A stretch of 64,000 bases of DNA from positions 38,616,150-38,680,149 of the forward strand of contig NC_084606.1 of the NCBI RefSeq assembly GCF_033807715.1. The letters run 5' to 3'. Shown here one piece after another: positions 11,640-21,890 of the stretch. How positions within the stretch are numbered: the stretch's first letter is position 1; the number at the start of each line of letters is the position of its first letter. The notes below the pieces were generated by a model. It ran no database searches and had not been told where the DNA came from. It saw only the letters and a list, made by a program, of their open reading frames with translations. A program made the translations under genes and the position numbers. The DNA comes from Cololabis saira (Eukaryota > Chordata > Actinopteri > Beloniformes > Belonidae).

Positions 11640-12031
11640 GTACGTGTCCATGTCCGTCCCAACGTCTCAGTCACGCCCCGTTTACACAGAGAAAAAACGG
11701 TGGTAGGAGGACAAACAATCATGTTCTCGCTCACTGTTTGCCAATTATTCATTGGCTTACATAGTTATGAATATAATATAATATAAGTTTCTTGGTAAAA
11801 CAAGCTTGATGTTGAGCTGGAACCAGCCCCCCACACTCTGAGTTGAAACATTTATCTCCTATCTACTTATTTTCTCTCACATCAGAGAGAAAATAAGACT
11901 TTTTTTCACGACTTCTGCATCTTTTTTTTGCCTGGGGTCATAAAGTGAGAGTGAGATTTGGAGGAAAGATGAAGCAGGACAGCAGTCCAGCGTGGGCTCT
12001 GGTTTATTTCCTGTCTGTTTTCTCTGTTTAG

Positions 12032-12131
12032 AAAGCAGGCGTCAGCGGATAAAGGGAAAAATGGCCGGCTGAATCCTCCCTTTCACCTGAAGGTGGTTGG
12101 ACCCATCAACAAAGCTGCTGGTCAGAAGGGG
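12032..12131 (+). CDS. adam19: ADAM cytoplasmic-tail exon
   Basis: The acceptor is CTGTTTAG and the donor GGG|GTGAGT; the exon is 100 nt, phase 2 to phase 0. It encodes KQASADKGKNGRLNPPFHLK and then VVGPINKAAGQKG. The NPPFHLK segment recalls the NPTFKLQ segment of the mammalian ADAM19 tail, which is the main reason for choosing ADAM19 over ADAM12 or ADAM33. The frame is continuous with the exons on both sides. Confidence 0.75.
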
Positions 12132-12250
12132 GTGAGTCGGGCGTCTGGATTCAAATCCAAACCCTTTTATTTTTATTTTATTTTTTGGGGGGGGGTTACT
12201 AGAATATCTTTATCGTTCTAAGTTTTTACGTGTCTTATGGTTAATTTTAT

Positions 12251-12904
12251 TACGACGGAGTATTAGGGCCAAACTAATACAAAAAAAAATTGGAAATTAC
12301 GAGAATAAAGTCATAATAATATGAGAATAAAGTCGTAATTTATGAGAATAAATTCGTAATTTATGAGAATAAAGTCGTAATATTACGGGAATAAAGTCGT
12401 AATATTACGGGAATAAAGTCGTAATTTATGAGAATAAAGTCGTAATATTACGAGAATAAAGTCGTAAAATTACGAGAATAAAGTTGTAATATTATTAGAA
12501 TAAAGTCGTAAAATTATTATAATAAAGTCGTAATATTAAGATAAGAGAGATAAGATAATCCTTTATTTCTCCCTCAATGGGGAAAGTCACTTTGTTCAGC
12601 AGCAGTAACTTAACACACACATGCAGGGGAGGGGTAAAAAAGTAAAAAGTAAAAAATATATAGAATTATGAAATATAGACAGTATATACAGTACATTGCA
12701 ATGGAAATAAAAGTAGTGCGAAAGAACAAAAAGGCAGGTCAAAAAAAGCAGGTAGTATGAGTGTGAGGTAGACAGACAGATATTGTATAGATATTGTCGA
12801 CTTTATTGTCGTAATATTACAACTTTATTCTCGCAACATTATGACTTTATTCTCGTAATTTCCAATTTTTTTTTGTCTTAGTTTGGCCTTAATACTCCGT
12901 CGTA
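12251..12904. mobile_element. TIR element with internal AATAAAGTCGTAA repeats
   Basis: The ends TACGACGGAGTATTAGGGCC and GGCCTTAATACTCCGTCGTA are inverted repeats. Next to each is AAATTGGAAATTACGAGAAT or its complement. The left interior is a tandem of AGAATAAAGTCGTAAT units. A foreign-looking segment at about 12540-12797 (starting near GATAAGATAATCCTTTATTT) appears inserted. The termini resemble those of the element at 22284-23799 (GAGTATTAGGGCC). Confidence 0.7.
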
Positions 12905-13190
12905 CATTTAGAGTCCATGTTTTTATTCGATTTTAGTTGTGATGCGCTTTGGTCAATCCTGGTTGTTATTAGAGTGCTGTAGAAATAAAGATTGATTGAT
13001 TTGTGGCAAAGAATAGAGAAAAGGAAAGAAGGACAGGGAGGAGTGGAGACTGTTTCTCTCACTGCGGTTTAGGGAACACATGTCTGTCCATCGGGTTGAC
13101 CTTCACATTAAAGGGCTTCATTTTACGACTGCTTGTAATATAATGGGACCAATTAGTCGCCTCCGTCCACATCGTAACGGTCCTTTGCAC

Positions 13191-13749
13191 CAGGGTTTCC
13201 GTTGTCCGGTAATTGCCGGACTTTGTCCGGTAAAATATGCCGAAGTCCGGTATTTTATAATCTCTCCTGTCAAAATGTCCGGTGAAAATACTCACTGGTG
13301 CTGCGGGACTAGAATCTAGGGACACGCCGAGCCCCGGCGGAGGGACACGCCGAGCCTCGGTGCCGGGAGGAAGCGGGCTGCGGCGCCGACATCCACGTGT
13401 GCATTGATTTATGGTTCAGCGTCGCACCGACGCAGAGCCTACGGCGTAGAGTACGCGTCGCCGCGTACCCTACGCAGTAGGTTACGCGCAAGCTTCTGCA
13501 ATATTTATTTATTTTTTGAAGTTACGCTCGCGAGTCAATTGACGGGACTTATTTTATTTTAAATACCCTGTTTTTCAATGAAAATACTATTAAATGACTT
13601 GCATTGATATCGTACTACTGCATATGATTTATTTTTAACCTCAATAAATTCATATAGCCTATGTGACCGGAATTTCAAACATTTGTCCGGTAAATTGAAA
13701 CCCTGCCGGTCACATTGTCCGGTGCCAATTTTTTCTAGCGGAAACACTG
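13191..13749. mobile_element. hAT-like element with 8-bp target duplication
   Basis: The element starts CAGGGTTTCCG and ends CGGAAACACTG. It is flanked on both sides by CTTTGCAC (13183-13190 and 13750-13757), a perfect 8-bp duplication as made by hAT transposases. The inner sequence repeats the TTGTCCGGTAA/CCGG motif at both ends. A GC-rich piece at about 13390-13490 (ATTTATGGTTCAGCGTCGCA) belongs to the palindromic family also seen at 36631 and 54195. Confidence 0.8.
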
Positions 13750-13919
13750 CTTTGCACCAGTTCCCCCGCCTTTAATATGTTTTCATGATGCTTTTATTCC
13801 TTTGTTTTCAAAACTCATATGTAATCATCTTATTCTTTAATTGGGATCACTGGCAATGAGACGGTGCAAGAAAACAGAAAGATTTGAATAAAGGAGTGGG
13901 AGAGGATGAATACTGAAAG

Positions 13920-14313
13920 AATGACTGCGTTTCCATGCAAGGAATCCTGGTCTTTTGAGTCCAGGAAGTTCTTCTAAACACGGAGAAACCAAGACCAGGA
14001 GGAGACTAATCACTTCATAAATGTAATGAAGGATATGAACATTTCTGCATTTGTAGACGGTAGAAAGTACCGGGATAGAAGATTTACAAGAAGGTGAGGG
14101 AAAAGTTGCGCGAAGCAGCATTTGTTTTGAATTTAGATACAGGAAGAAGAAGCAGAAATGACGGGAATTGCGTCATCACGTTCTCCGTGCGTCGCTGGTT
14201 TGATCCAGATATCCTGAATGATTAATTACCATGTAAACGGAATATTCCCAATGTTTCAGTAACCAGAATATTAGCAATAACCCGGATTTTGACTGCATGT
14301 AAACGTAGTCACT
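13920..14313. mobile_element. non-autonomous TIR element, copy 2
   Basis: ATGACTGCGTTTCCATG at the left and AAACGTAGTCACT at the right match the ends of the copy at 6864-7482. The body corresponds to its 3' half, so this copy is internally deleted. It ends 24 bp before the next ADAM exon. Confidence 0.6.
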
Positions 14314-14337
14314 GATTCTTCCTCCTCTGCTCCACAG

Positions 14338-14619
14338 CTTCCTCACACCAGCAAAGAGGTGCTGCCTCTCAGACCGGGCCCGGTACCCAACGGCACCCAG
14401 CCGGTCAACATCGTGCGGCCCCTGAGACCCGGCCCGCCCCCCCAGAGTGGTCTGAGACCCGGCCCGCCCCCCCAGGGCGGTCCCCGGGACCTCAAAGTGG
14501 GACGTCCATCTTTACCGGCTAGTAAAGCTCCAACGGCCCCGCCCAAGTCCCCGTCATCGCCACAGAGACTCAGCCCTCCCAGGAAACCGCTGCCCCTCAA
14601 CCCAACACGCTCCCCACTG
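14338..14619 (+). CDS. adam19: ADAM proline-rich cytoplasmic-tail exon
   Basis: The acceptor is CTGCTCCACAG and the donor CACTG|GTAAGAA. The 282-nt exon, phase 0 at both ends, encodes 94 residues. It contains LRPGPVPNGTQPVNIVRPL, a duplicated LRPGPPPQxG motif, and SPPRKPLPLNPTRS near its end. The R/K-P-L-P cores are typical SH3-domain ligands of ADAM tails, which recruit adaptor and trafficking proteins; the SH3 partner here is unknown. The last 21 nt of the exon and the first 25 nt of the intron form the first unit of a seven-copy tandem repeat, so the donor site is repeated downstream. Only the first donor keeps the frame open. Confidence 0.8.
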
Positions 14620-14920
14620 GTAAGAACCCGGAATTAAATACTACAACCCAACACGCTCCCCACTGGTAAGAACCCGGGATTAAATACTACAACCCAACAC
14701 GCTCCCCACTGGTAAGAACCTTAGATTAAATACTACAACCCAACACGCTCCCCACTGGTAAGAACCTTAGATTAAATACTACAACCCAACACGCTCCCCA
14801 CTGGTAAGAACCCGGGATTAAATACTACAACCCAACACGCTCCCCACTGGTAAGAACCTTAGATTAAATACTACAACCCAACACGCTCTCCACTGGTAAG
14901 AACCCCGAATTAAAACTACT
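14599..14920 (+). repeat. 46-bp minisatellite spanning the exon/intron boundary
   Basis: Seven units start at 14599, 14645, 14691, 14737, 14783, 14829 and 14875. Each contains AACACGCTCCCCACTGGTAA, i.e. exon end plus GTAAGAACC donor (the last has CTCTCC). Units vary between CCGGAATTAAA, CCGGGATTAAA and TTAGATTAAA. Confidence 0.95.
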
Positions 14921-15039
14921 GACCAGAAAATAACAACTGTGTAAAAAAAGAAAAAAAAGCTTCACTAAAACAGATTAAGCACAGTATTTAAGATTTAAGG
15001 AAGATTGTGATGTACATTATTAAATTCAGTTAAATGTTA

Positions 15040-15427
15040 TTCAAAGGGGAAATGTTTGCCTTAAAAACGTGTGTTTTTTAATGGATTTTCTGATGTCTGC
15101 TCGCCCTGCTAAAAAGCCTAAAAAAAGAAAGCCAAAGTGCGATTCTGCGGCGCAGGTTGTCGCTACTGGGGGTCTGCCACGGACCCCATACTGGGGGTCC
15201 GTATGGGGGTCCCCAGTATTGTGGTCGGTGGTGATGGAGGTGTCTCCATCCCGGCGAGGGCGGAGAGCGCCGGTGCGGGTAGCGGTGCGCTGCAAAGCAG
15301 GCTCTGGAGCCACGGCTACGCCGTAGCCTCCGCCGTAGGGTGCGCGTCGCCGCATACCTTGCGGCGTAGGCTACGCGGCGATGCGTACCATTCTGCGTTG
15401 GTGTAACGCGGAACCATAAATCAGCCT
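15040..15427. repeat. GC-rich palindromic repeat (CATAAATCAG family), approximate left end
   Basis: The right end AACGCGGAACCATAAATCAG matches the termini at 36631-36748 and 54195-54323. Inner blocks such as CTACGCCGTAGCC and GGCGTAGGCTACGCGGCGAT are self-complementary, and a second hairpin is built from ACTGGGGGTCC motifs near 15170-15220. The left boundary is uncertain. Confidence 0.45.
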
Positions 15428-16659
15428 TCAGTGTGTGCTCTGTCTGCTGTTCTGAACTTCACTGTTGTCTCATTTTGCTGGGACGTCGGGTCCCTCCACC
15501 GAGACACAACTTTTGCGGTATGCGTTCATTTTTGTGTCTAAAAATGATGCACAGTGCCCACCCAATCAGAAACGGTACAGATATTCTGTGATATTTTTTT
15601 CTATTTATAAAAAAATTAAATTATAAAAAAATAAGGGATCCCCATAACTTTGATTGGGTGGGCAGGACGCACGTTTGGGTGGGCACAGCCCCCCACTAAA
15701 ACCGGCCTCGCTGCAGGTGAATGAGACATGGGGTAGTTTTGTTGAAAATGTGCTGTCCAAAATGTCCTGGAAAACTCGACTCCTGCAAATGCGCGTTCCC
15801 CAAAGTTTGTGGGGGCGGGGCTTTGGACGGAGCGCTGACGGGAGGGGGAGGAGGGGCGGGGCTTAGAGGAGGGGGCGGGGCTTAGAGGAGGTGCCACTTT
15901 CAAATCTTGCTAGCTCTCCAAAATCAAGGACTATACCTTTAAGTGAGCATACCATTGGTTATGGCTGCGGGTCCTTATGTTATGTATAAATTTGTAAGTG
16001 CAACTTGTGAGTGCAGTTTATTAGGAAAGCACAGACCTCTGATTATTTCTTAGATGAATTGTAGAGATTTAATCTGAACCTGAAAGGAATAATGAATATA
16101 ACGGCTCTGTGTTTTATCCAATTGCTGTATTATTGATTTATCTCTGAAACTGCTCTCATCAGTGAGCCTTTGAAGTGTGAAATCCCTTTTAATTAGATCA
16201 AGTTTTTTTTTTTGTTTTTTTTTTTGTCTGCATATATATTAATGGTTAATACCATAAAGTTGGTAAAAAACCTAAGGCATATATATGCATTTTTAATATA
16301 TAATATATATTTTAATATATCTTATATATATCACACAGGGAAACGCACAACGAGCACTTTGTGAACACAGCCTTTTTAAATCTGTAAACGAGAACAGGCA
16401 GAGACACAAACAGCAACCGTTCCAGGTCCCTGAGACTGAATCAAAGCTAGAATACTGCCATTATCTGTCCCTGAAACTGTGGAGTGAGTATTGGCGTTGA
16501 TTTAACGCAGAACCATAAAGCAGCTTTAGGCCTCACGTGGTTTTCAAGAGACTTCATTATGCACATTACGTTTGTTATTTTGTGTTTGTTTGCCAGCAGC
16601 CAGCATGACAACAATGAGACAGGAAACGGGAATGCTGGCATCCAGACAAAAACAAGAGT
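15428..16659. other. intron, no gene recognised
   Basis: It contains a short direct repeat of GGGGGCGGGGCTTAGAGGAG near 15850-15890, AT-rich stretches near 16210-16335, and a terminus-like GATTTAACGCAGAACCATAA at 16499. I see no exon. Confidence 0.4.
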
Positions 16660-16667
16660 CCATCACT

Positions 16668-17190
16668 TAGGGCTGTGCGATTAATCGATTTTAAATCTAA
16701 ATCGGATTTATTAATCACAATTGATGTTAAAAAAAAGGAAAATCGGAAAATCGATTTTTTTGCAGCTGGCTGCATTACAGACAGAGCTCGTCTAGTCATC
16801 TTTGTTTGGTCAAGGGCCGCTCGGTGGCGCAGTGGGTTAAGCGGCGGCTCATATACTGAGGCTACAGTCCTCCTCCTGCAGCGGTCGCGGGTTAGAATCC
16901 AGCCCGCGCACCTTTGCTGCGTGTCTTCCCTTTGTTCCCTTTGTTTGGTCAAGAAAATTGTAAATGTTGTCACTTTAATAAACTCAAGGAGGATTTATCG
17001 TATCTTTCAATTGCACTTCATTCCCAATAGGTACATTTGTTTGCTATTTTTCTTTAAAAATAAAGTTAAAATATTTGAAACAATTTATTCCATTGTCTTT
17101 TGTAGTTTTACCAAAAAAATCGAAATCGAAAATCGGGTTTTCAGAGAAAAAAATCAGGATTTTATTTTTGTCCAAAATCGCCCAGCCCTA
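16668..17190. mobile_element. hAT-like MITE with perfect 8-bp target duplication
   Basis: The ends are TAGGGCTGTGCGATTAATCG and AAAATCGCCCAGCCCTA. CCATCACT lies on both sides (16660-16667 and 17191-17198). AAATCGATTTT-type sequence recurs inside both ends. It carries no transposase. A SINE is nested inside at 16815-16938. Confidence 0.85.
16815..16938 (+). mobile_element. tRNA-derived SINE nested in hAT MITE
   Basis: The head contains an A-box-like GTGGCGCAGTGGGTTAAGC and a B-box-like GGTCGCGGGTTAGAATCC (GGTTCGAATCC with one change), spaced as in a tRNA with a long variable arm. A short non-tRNA tail ends in TGCTGCGTGTCTTCCC. A perfect 15-bp duplication, CTTTGTTTGGTCAAG, flanks it (16800-16814 and 16939-16953), which is the mark of LINE-mediated insertion. 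Confidence 0.8.
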
Positions 17191-17228
17191 CCATCACTAT
17201 GGACTCTTGTTTTTGTCTTTCCTCCAAC

Positions 17229-18111
17229 TTAACCACAGTTCTGTCTTTGGCTCAAAATGACCTAATTCCTTCCTTCCTTCCTTCCTTCCTTCCTTCCTTC
17301 CTTCCTTCCTTCCTTCCTTCCTTCCTTCCTTCCTTCCTTCCTTCCTTCCTTCCTTCCTTCCTTCCTTCCTTCCTTCCTTCCTTCCTTCCTTCCTTCCTTC
17401 CTTCCTTCCTTCCTTCCTTCCTTCCTTCCTTCCTTCCTTCCTTCCTTCCTTCCTTCCTTCCTTCCTTCCTTCCTTCCTTCCTTCCTTCCTTCCTTCCTTC
17501 CTTCCTTCCTTCCTTCCTTCCTTCCTTCCTTCCTTCCTTCCTTCCTTCCTTCCTTCCTTCCTTCCTTCCTTCCTTCCTTCCTTCCTTCCTTCCTTCCTTC
17601 CTTCCTTCCTTCCTTCCTTCCTTCCTTCCTTCCTTCCTTCCTTCCTTCCTTCCTTCCTTCCTTCCTTCCTTCCTTCCTTCCTTCCTTCCTTCCTTCCTTC
17701 CTTCCTTCCTTCCTTCCTTCCTTCCTTCCTTCCTTCCTTCCTTCCTTCCTTCCTTCCTTCCTTCCTTCCTTCCTTCCTTCCTTCCTTCCTTCCTTCCTTC
17801 CTTCCTTCCTTCCTTCCTTCCTTCCTTCCTTCCTTCCTTCCTCCCTTCCTCTCTTCCTTCTTTTTTCCCTTCCTTCCTTCTTTCCTCCTGCTCTCTCCTT
17901 CCTTCTTCCCTTCCTCTTTTCTCCCTTCCTTCCTTGTTTCCTTCCTTCCTTCCTTGCTTCCTTCTTTCCTTCCATCCTTTTTTTCTCCTTTCCTTCTTTT
18001 CATTCTTCCTTCCATCCTTTCTTCTTTTCTCCCTTCCTTCCTTCTTTTCATTCTCCCTTCCTCCCTTCTTCTCTTCCTCCTTCCTTGACCTGAACACAGC
18101 ACAAGGGTTAA
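17229..18111. mobile_element. TTAA-bounded element with TTCC array (copy 3)
   Basis: The left end is TTAACCACAGTTCTGTCTTT, followed by GGCTCAAAATGACC. The right end is CTGAACACAGCACAAGGGTT, completing TTAA at 18108-18111. The interior has about 570 nt of pure (TTCC)n, then about 240 nt of degenerate TTCC. It lies within the ADAM intron between exons 14338 and 18202; its right end is only 90 bp from the next exon. Confidence 0.65.
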
Positions 18112-18201
18112 TTAGTGTTTTCACTTTGCAGTTTTAACATGTTGGTATCCTGTTGGATTTGAATGTCCCATAATGTGAACATGAACATGTCTGTGTTGTA
18201 G

Positions 18202-18410
18202 TTGGTGTCTGACGGGCGGTCCAGGTCGTCCCCCTTCCCCCCCCAGAAGCCCCTCCCCCTCAGCCCGGCCAGAGGAGGCTCCACCAACCCGGGCCGGAGC
18301 TCCGGCTCCAAACCGTCCTCGTCCTCGGGCCTGTTGGTCATGATGCCCCCGGCCGTCGGACCTAAACCTGTGGTTAAAGTCTCAGCAATCCCCCCTCTCA
18401 GAGTCCTCAG
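18202..18410 (+). CDS. adam19: ADAM proline-rich cytoplasmic-tail exon
   Basis: The acceptor is TGTGTTGTAG and the donor CTCAG|GTGGGT; the exon is 209 nt, phase 0 to phase 2. It encodes SPFPPQKPLPLSPARGGS, a serine/glycine stretch (GRSSGSKPSSSSG) and VGPKPVVKVSAIPPLRV. PPQKPLPLSP mirrors PPRKPLPLNP of the previous tail exon, so the tail carries two copies of the K-P-L-P SH3-ligand block. The acceptor lacks a long polypyrimidine tract (CATGTCTGTGTTGTAG), which makes the start slightly less certain, but the frame and composition fit. Confidence 0.75.
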
Positions 18411-18413
18411 GTG

Positions 18414-18508
18414 GGTCCACACGCAGCACTGACACACACACCAGTCACATCGGTCCACACGCAGCACCGACACACACACCCGTCACATCGGTCCACACGC
18501 AGCACACA
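18414..18508 (+). repeat. 38-bp minisatellite just inside the intron
   Basis: About two and a half units of GGTCCACACGCAGCAC followed by ACACACACACC and GTCACATC, starting three bases after the donor of the exon ending at 18410. Confidence 0.7.
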
Positions 18509-18802
18509 CCAGACAACACTGCCATGTTTTCTTATCTTTTCAGGGCGGTTCTGTATTCAGGACAGTAAACTAATAGTTATTCGTTTAAAATACCATCATA
18601 CTTGCCCGGTTCTTCATGAGAAATACATTTGTGTTTTGGTGTGTGTGTGTTAGCAACAAGCTGGAGTCCAGAGGTTTGTATTTACTGTCCTTTGATGCAG
18701 AGTCAGGATTTTTGTTCCATATGCTCCATCTGTAAATGCAATAGAAGCCCAGGAGGAGGAAGTCTCCACAGGTTTATGTTTCCTTAGTTCCTGTGATTTA
18801 AC

Positions 18803-19579
18803 CAAAGCTGGTAAAGTAGCCAAAAATTGTACTCAAGTAAAAGTACTGTTACTTCAGAATAATATGACTCAAGTAGAAGTAAAAAGTAGTTACCCAAATA
18901 ATTACTTGAGTAAAAGTAAAAAAGTGCTTGGTGAAAAAACTACTCAAGTACTGAGTAACTGTTGAGTAACGTCTGATTTATTTTTTTAACAAAAAAAACA
19001 TTCAAACAGAAAAAAAGTACAAAATAATCATCTTCAGGCAAATTAAATCATTAAAATAATAACATAAATTAAAATTAATAAAAAATAAAAAAATTGCTTA
19101 AATTAAAACAATCTTAAAGTAAATTCAAGTACTTTAATAAATAATGAAATAAATATTATAAATAAAAATAAATAACAGAATTAATAACAGAATAAAAAAA
19201 TAAATTAAGCACAAGTAGCACAAAATGTCCAGCCTTTGTACTTTTCTTTTTTAACCAGCAGAACTAGAACAAACATGAACTCATAGAAACTCTGTGTGTG
19301 TTTGAGTCTGTGTAAATGTGACAAAACATGCAAAAACAAACATTTATACCAAAGAATCACCCAGTGATGTCATGAGATTGACGCGTACGCGGATAAAAGG
19401 GATAAAAGAAAAGTAACAGCTCAACGTAGCCTAATGTAGCGGAGTAAGAGGAACAGTTTCTTCTTCACAAATCTACTCAAGTAAAAGTAAAAAGTATAGT
19501 GATTCAAAACTACTCCTAAAAGTACAACATTTCCCAAAACTTACTCAAGTAAATGTAACTCGTTACTACCCACCTCTGG
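18803..19579. mobile_element. TIR element rich in ACTCAAGTAAAAGTA motifs
   Basis: The left end CAAAGCTGGTAAAGTAGCC and right end ACTACCCACCTCTGG are imperfect inverted repeats. ATTTAAC flanks both sides (18796-18802 and 19580-19586). CTCAAGTAAAAGTA recurs in both arms, with an AT-rich middle. It is non-coding and of a type I recognise as frequent in fish. Confidence 0.65.
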
Positions 19580-19788
19580 ATTTAACAGATGGTCCCGAGT
19601 CTCAGCAGCTTGTTTTAAATGAAGTTCCCAGTTCAGCTGCCACGTTAGAATTCACACTTTACAGGGGGCACAGGGCAACTGATGTGCAGTCATCTCTCCC
19701 GTCCACTAGAAGGTCCTGGGTTCAATTCTCAACGAGGACGCGAGTTTGCATGTTCTCCCCGTGTTCCCTTGGTAGATAATGTGAGCTG

Positions 19789-20181
19789 ACACCAACTCCA
19801 CCTTTAAAACCAAACTTAAAACGTGTCTGTTTAGTAAAGCCTCTAGTTAGTGTTAATAAACTTCTAGTTAGTGTTACTAAACCTCTAGTTAGTGTTAATA
19901 AACTTCTAGTTAGTGTTAGTAAACCTCTAGTTAGTGTTAGTAAACCTCTAGTTAGTGTTAATAAACTTCTAGTTAGTGTTAGTAAACCTCTAGTTAGTGT
20001 TAGTAAACCTCTAGTTAGTGTTAATAAACTTCTAGTTAGTGTTAGTAAACCTCTAGTTAGTGTTATTAAACATTTAGTTAGTGTTTAGTAAACCTCTAGT
20101 TAGTGTTAGTAAACCTCTAGTTAGTGTTAGTAAACCTCTAGTTAGTGTTAGTAAACCTCTAGTTAGTGTTAGTAAACCTTT
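19789..20181 (+). mobile_element. L2 fragment with 21-bp minisatellite
   Basis: GAGCTGACACCAACTCCACC starts a piece complementary to the ORF2 end of the L2 at 48283-53600, so here the element runs on the plus strand. From about 19838 its 3' UTR motif is expanded into about 16 copies of CTCTAGTTAGTGTTAGTAAAC. The array is interrupted by the element at 20182-20662. Confidence 0.7.
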
Positions 20182-20662
20182 AAGGCTGAATTATGCTTCT
20201 GCGTCAAAACGACGCCGTGTCTACGGCGTGTGGTTTTTGTACACGCAGAGGACACGCCGTCACCTGCGCCGTCACTGACGCGCCTCTCCCGAAAATTGTA
20301 ACTACGCGTCGAGGAGACGCAGACCACACGCAGACCGAGAGGGCTGTGATTGGTTCGTTTGAAAGCGAAGCATTTCCGGTTTCCGGTTTGAAGCAGTAGT
20401 GAACTTCCAGGGCTCTTTTCTTCGTTTATGTGTGATTTTTTTTGTTTTTGTTTTTTGCACAATAGTTGTCCTTCTTTCTTTGATTTACTGTGACCGGAAA
20501 AAGTCGGATAAACCATTCGGAAAAAGATCGCTAACTAGTGGCCGCGGGGGGTACTGCACCGCGACCAAATGGAGAGACGGAGAACTCTGAACGGTTCGTG
20601 ACGGCGTCACGACTGCGCCGTGTGCTCTGCGTGTGTGTGACGCAGAAGCATATTTCAGCCTT
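20182..20662. mobile_element. PIF/Harbinger-like MITE with TTA duplication
   Basis: The ends AGGCTGAATTATGCTTCTGC and CGCAGAAGCATATTTCAGCC are inverted repeats. TTA occurs on both sides, the 3-bp target (TWA) of PIF/Harbinger elements. It inserted into the L2-derived array, which resumes as TTAGTTAGT. The interior is GC-rich and self-complementary (GACGCCGTGTCTACGGCGTG). Confidence 0.65.
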
Positions 20663-20668
20663 TAGTTA

Positions 20669-20903
20669 GTCTCCCTGGCCCTGCCCCTTCTCAACCTTTC
20701 CCCGACCCTGCACCTAACCTGGAACTTGCTGATTGGACCGGAGCTTCGGGAGCTGCATGCTGGCCTGTGGTCCCCACCCCCGGTCATCCCGTTACTGCTT
20801 CCACCTGCCTGCGGTCCCCACCCCTGGCCATCCCGTTGCTGCTTCCACCTGCCTGCGGTCCCCACCCCTGGCCATCCCGTTGCTGCTTCCACCTGCCCCG
20901 TTG
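20669..20903 (+). mobile_element. L2 3' UTR fragment, plus orientation
   Basis: It is complementary to the 43-bp minisatellite region of the L2 tail (CTTCCACCTGCCTGCGGTCC repeated about three times). It continues the plus-oriented L2 remnant after the MITE and meets an oppositely oriented L2 fragment at about 20903. Confidence 0.6.
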
Positions 20904-21790
20904 CCGAAGGGAAGAAACCTTGAGCAGGACCAGGCTCATAAGGGGGGACCCTCCTGCCGAAGGCCAGACTGGGGGAGTCGGGGACGTCAGCAGCACAGCA
21001 AGCAGGTGGAAGCAGCAGCAGGATGACCAGAGGGGGGGGGGGGGGGGCGCAGGCCAGCATGCAGCTCCTGAAGCTCCGGCCTGCAAACATGCACAAAAGA
21101 GAAAAAGGGGGGCCAGCACAAGAAACTACAGGAACGATGGACAAAAATGATAGCTATGAGATACTTATAATAAATAAAAATGGAAAAGGAGAAGAGAATA
21201 AGAGAGGAGAAGAAGGGTGAGAGGCACCGCCCAGCGGATCATGTCGGTGCCCCCCTGCAGCATAAGCCTATAGCAGCATATCTACCACCAAGCTATATTT
21301 GAGACTAACTATTATAGTCTTGTTCTATAGCTACAACTATGACTACTGACTCTAACACACTAGAGTTTACACTAACTAGAGATTTACCAACACCAGCTAG
21401 AGGTTTACTAAACACTAACTATAGGCTTTACTAAACAGAAAGGAGAGGGAGGCAGAAGAAACGCTGGGAAGATAACATCCCGAATGGACGGGACTTGAGC
21501 TGAGCTACACCTTACGGAAAGCTGAAGACAGAGAGGAATGGGAAGCTGTGGTTCAGAGATCCGCTGCTGCGCCCCAACGAATTCTAATCTAAGGGAGAAG
21601 AGGAGGAGGAAACAGAAAGGTTTTAAGTTTAGTTTTAAAGGTGGAGGTGGTGTCAGCCTCCTTAACCCAGATTGGAAGTTGGTTCCATAGTAATGGTGCC
21701 TGATAGCAGAAGGCCGTCCTCCAAATCTACATTTGGATACTCTAGGAACTACGTCATGCACATTCCCTCTACAGTTATAGGAAGGGGATA
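20904..21790 (-). mobile_element. L2 fragment, minus orientation, with ORF2 end
   Basis: It matches 48485-49380 closely, including CACCGCCCAGCGGATCATGT and the ORF2 C-terminal coding end at about 21625-21750 (SKCRFGGR and FQSGLRRLTP on the minus strand), which is frameshifted. A 166-bp insert at 21444-21609 is flanked by AAACAGAAAGG repeats. Confidence 0.7.
21444..21609. other. 166-bp insert flanked by 11-bp direct repeats in L2 remnant
   Basis: AAACAGAAAGG occurs at 21433-21443 and 21610-21620. The intact L2 at 49240 has only one copy. The inserted segment has no poly(A), no inverted ends and no recognised family. Confidence 0.5.
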
Positions 21791-21890
21791 GGAAAAGCAA
21801 GGAACAGTGGACAAATCTTTAAGGAAAAACAGCTTACGCTCCATATGCCTCATACTCTTTTTTTTTTTTTCTCCCCTTCTCTCCTTCTAG

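Noticed and set aside
16815..16938. A functional tRNA gene
   Set aside because: A and B boxes are tRNA-like, but the B box is mutated, the acceptor stem is absent, a tail is attached and a 15-bp target duplication flanks it: a SINE.
17197..18137. ~300-codon KEGR/SFLP frames
   Set aside because: Same artefact in the third TTCC array; no start, domain or splice context.
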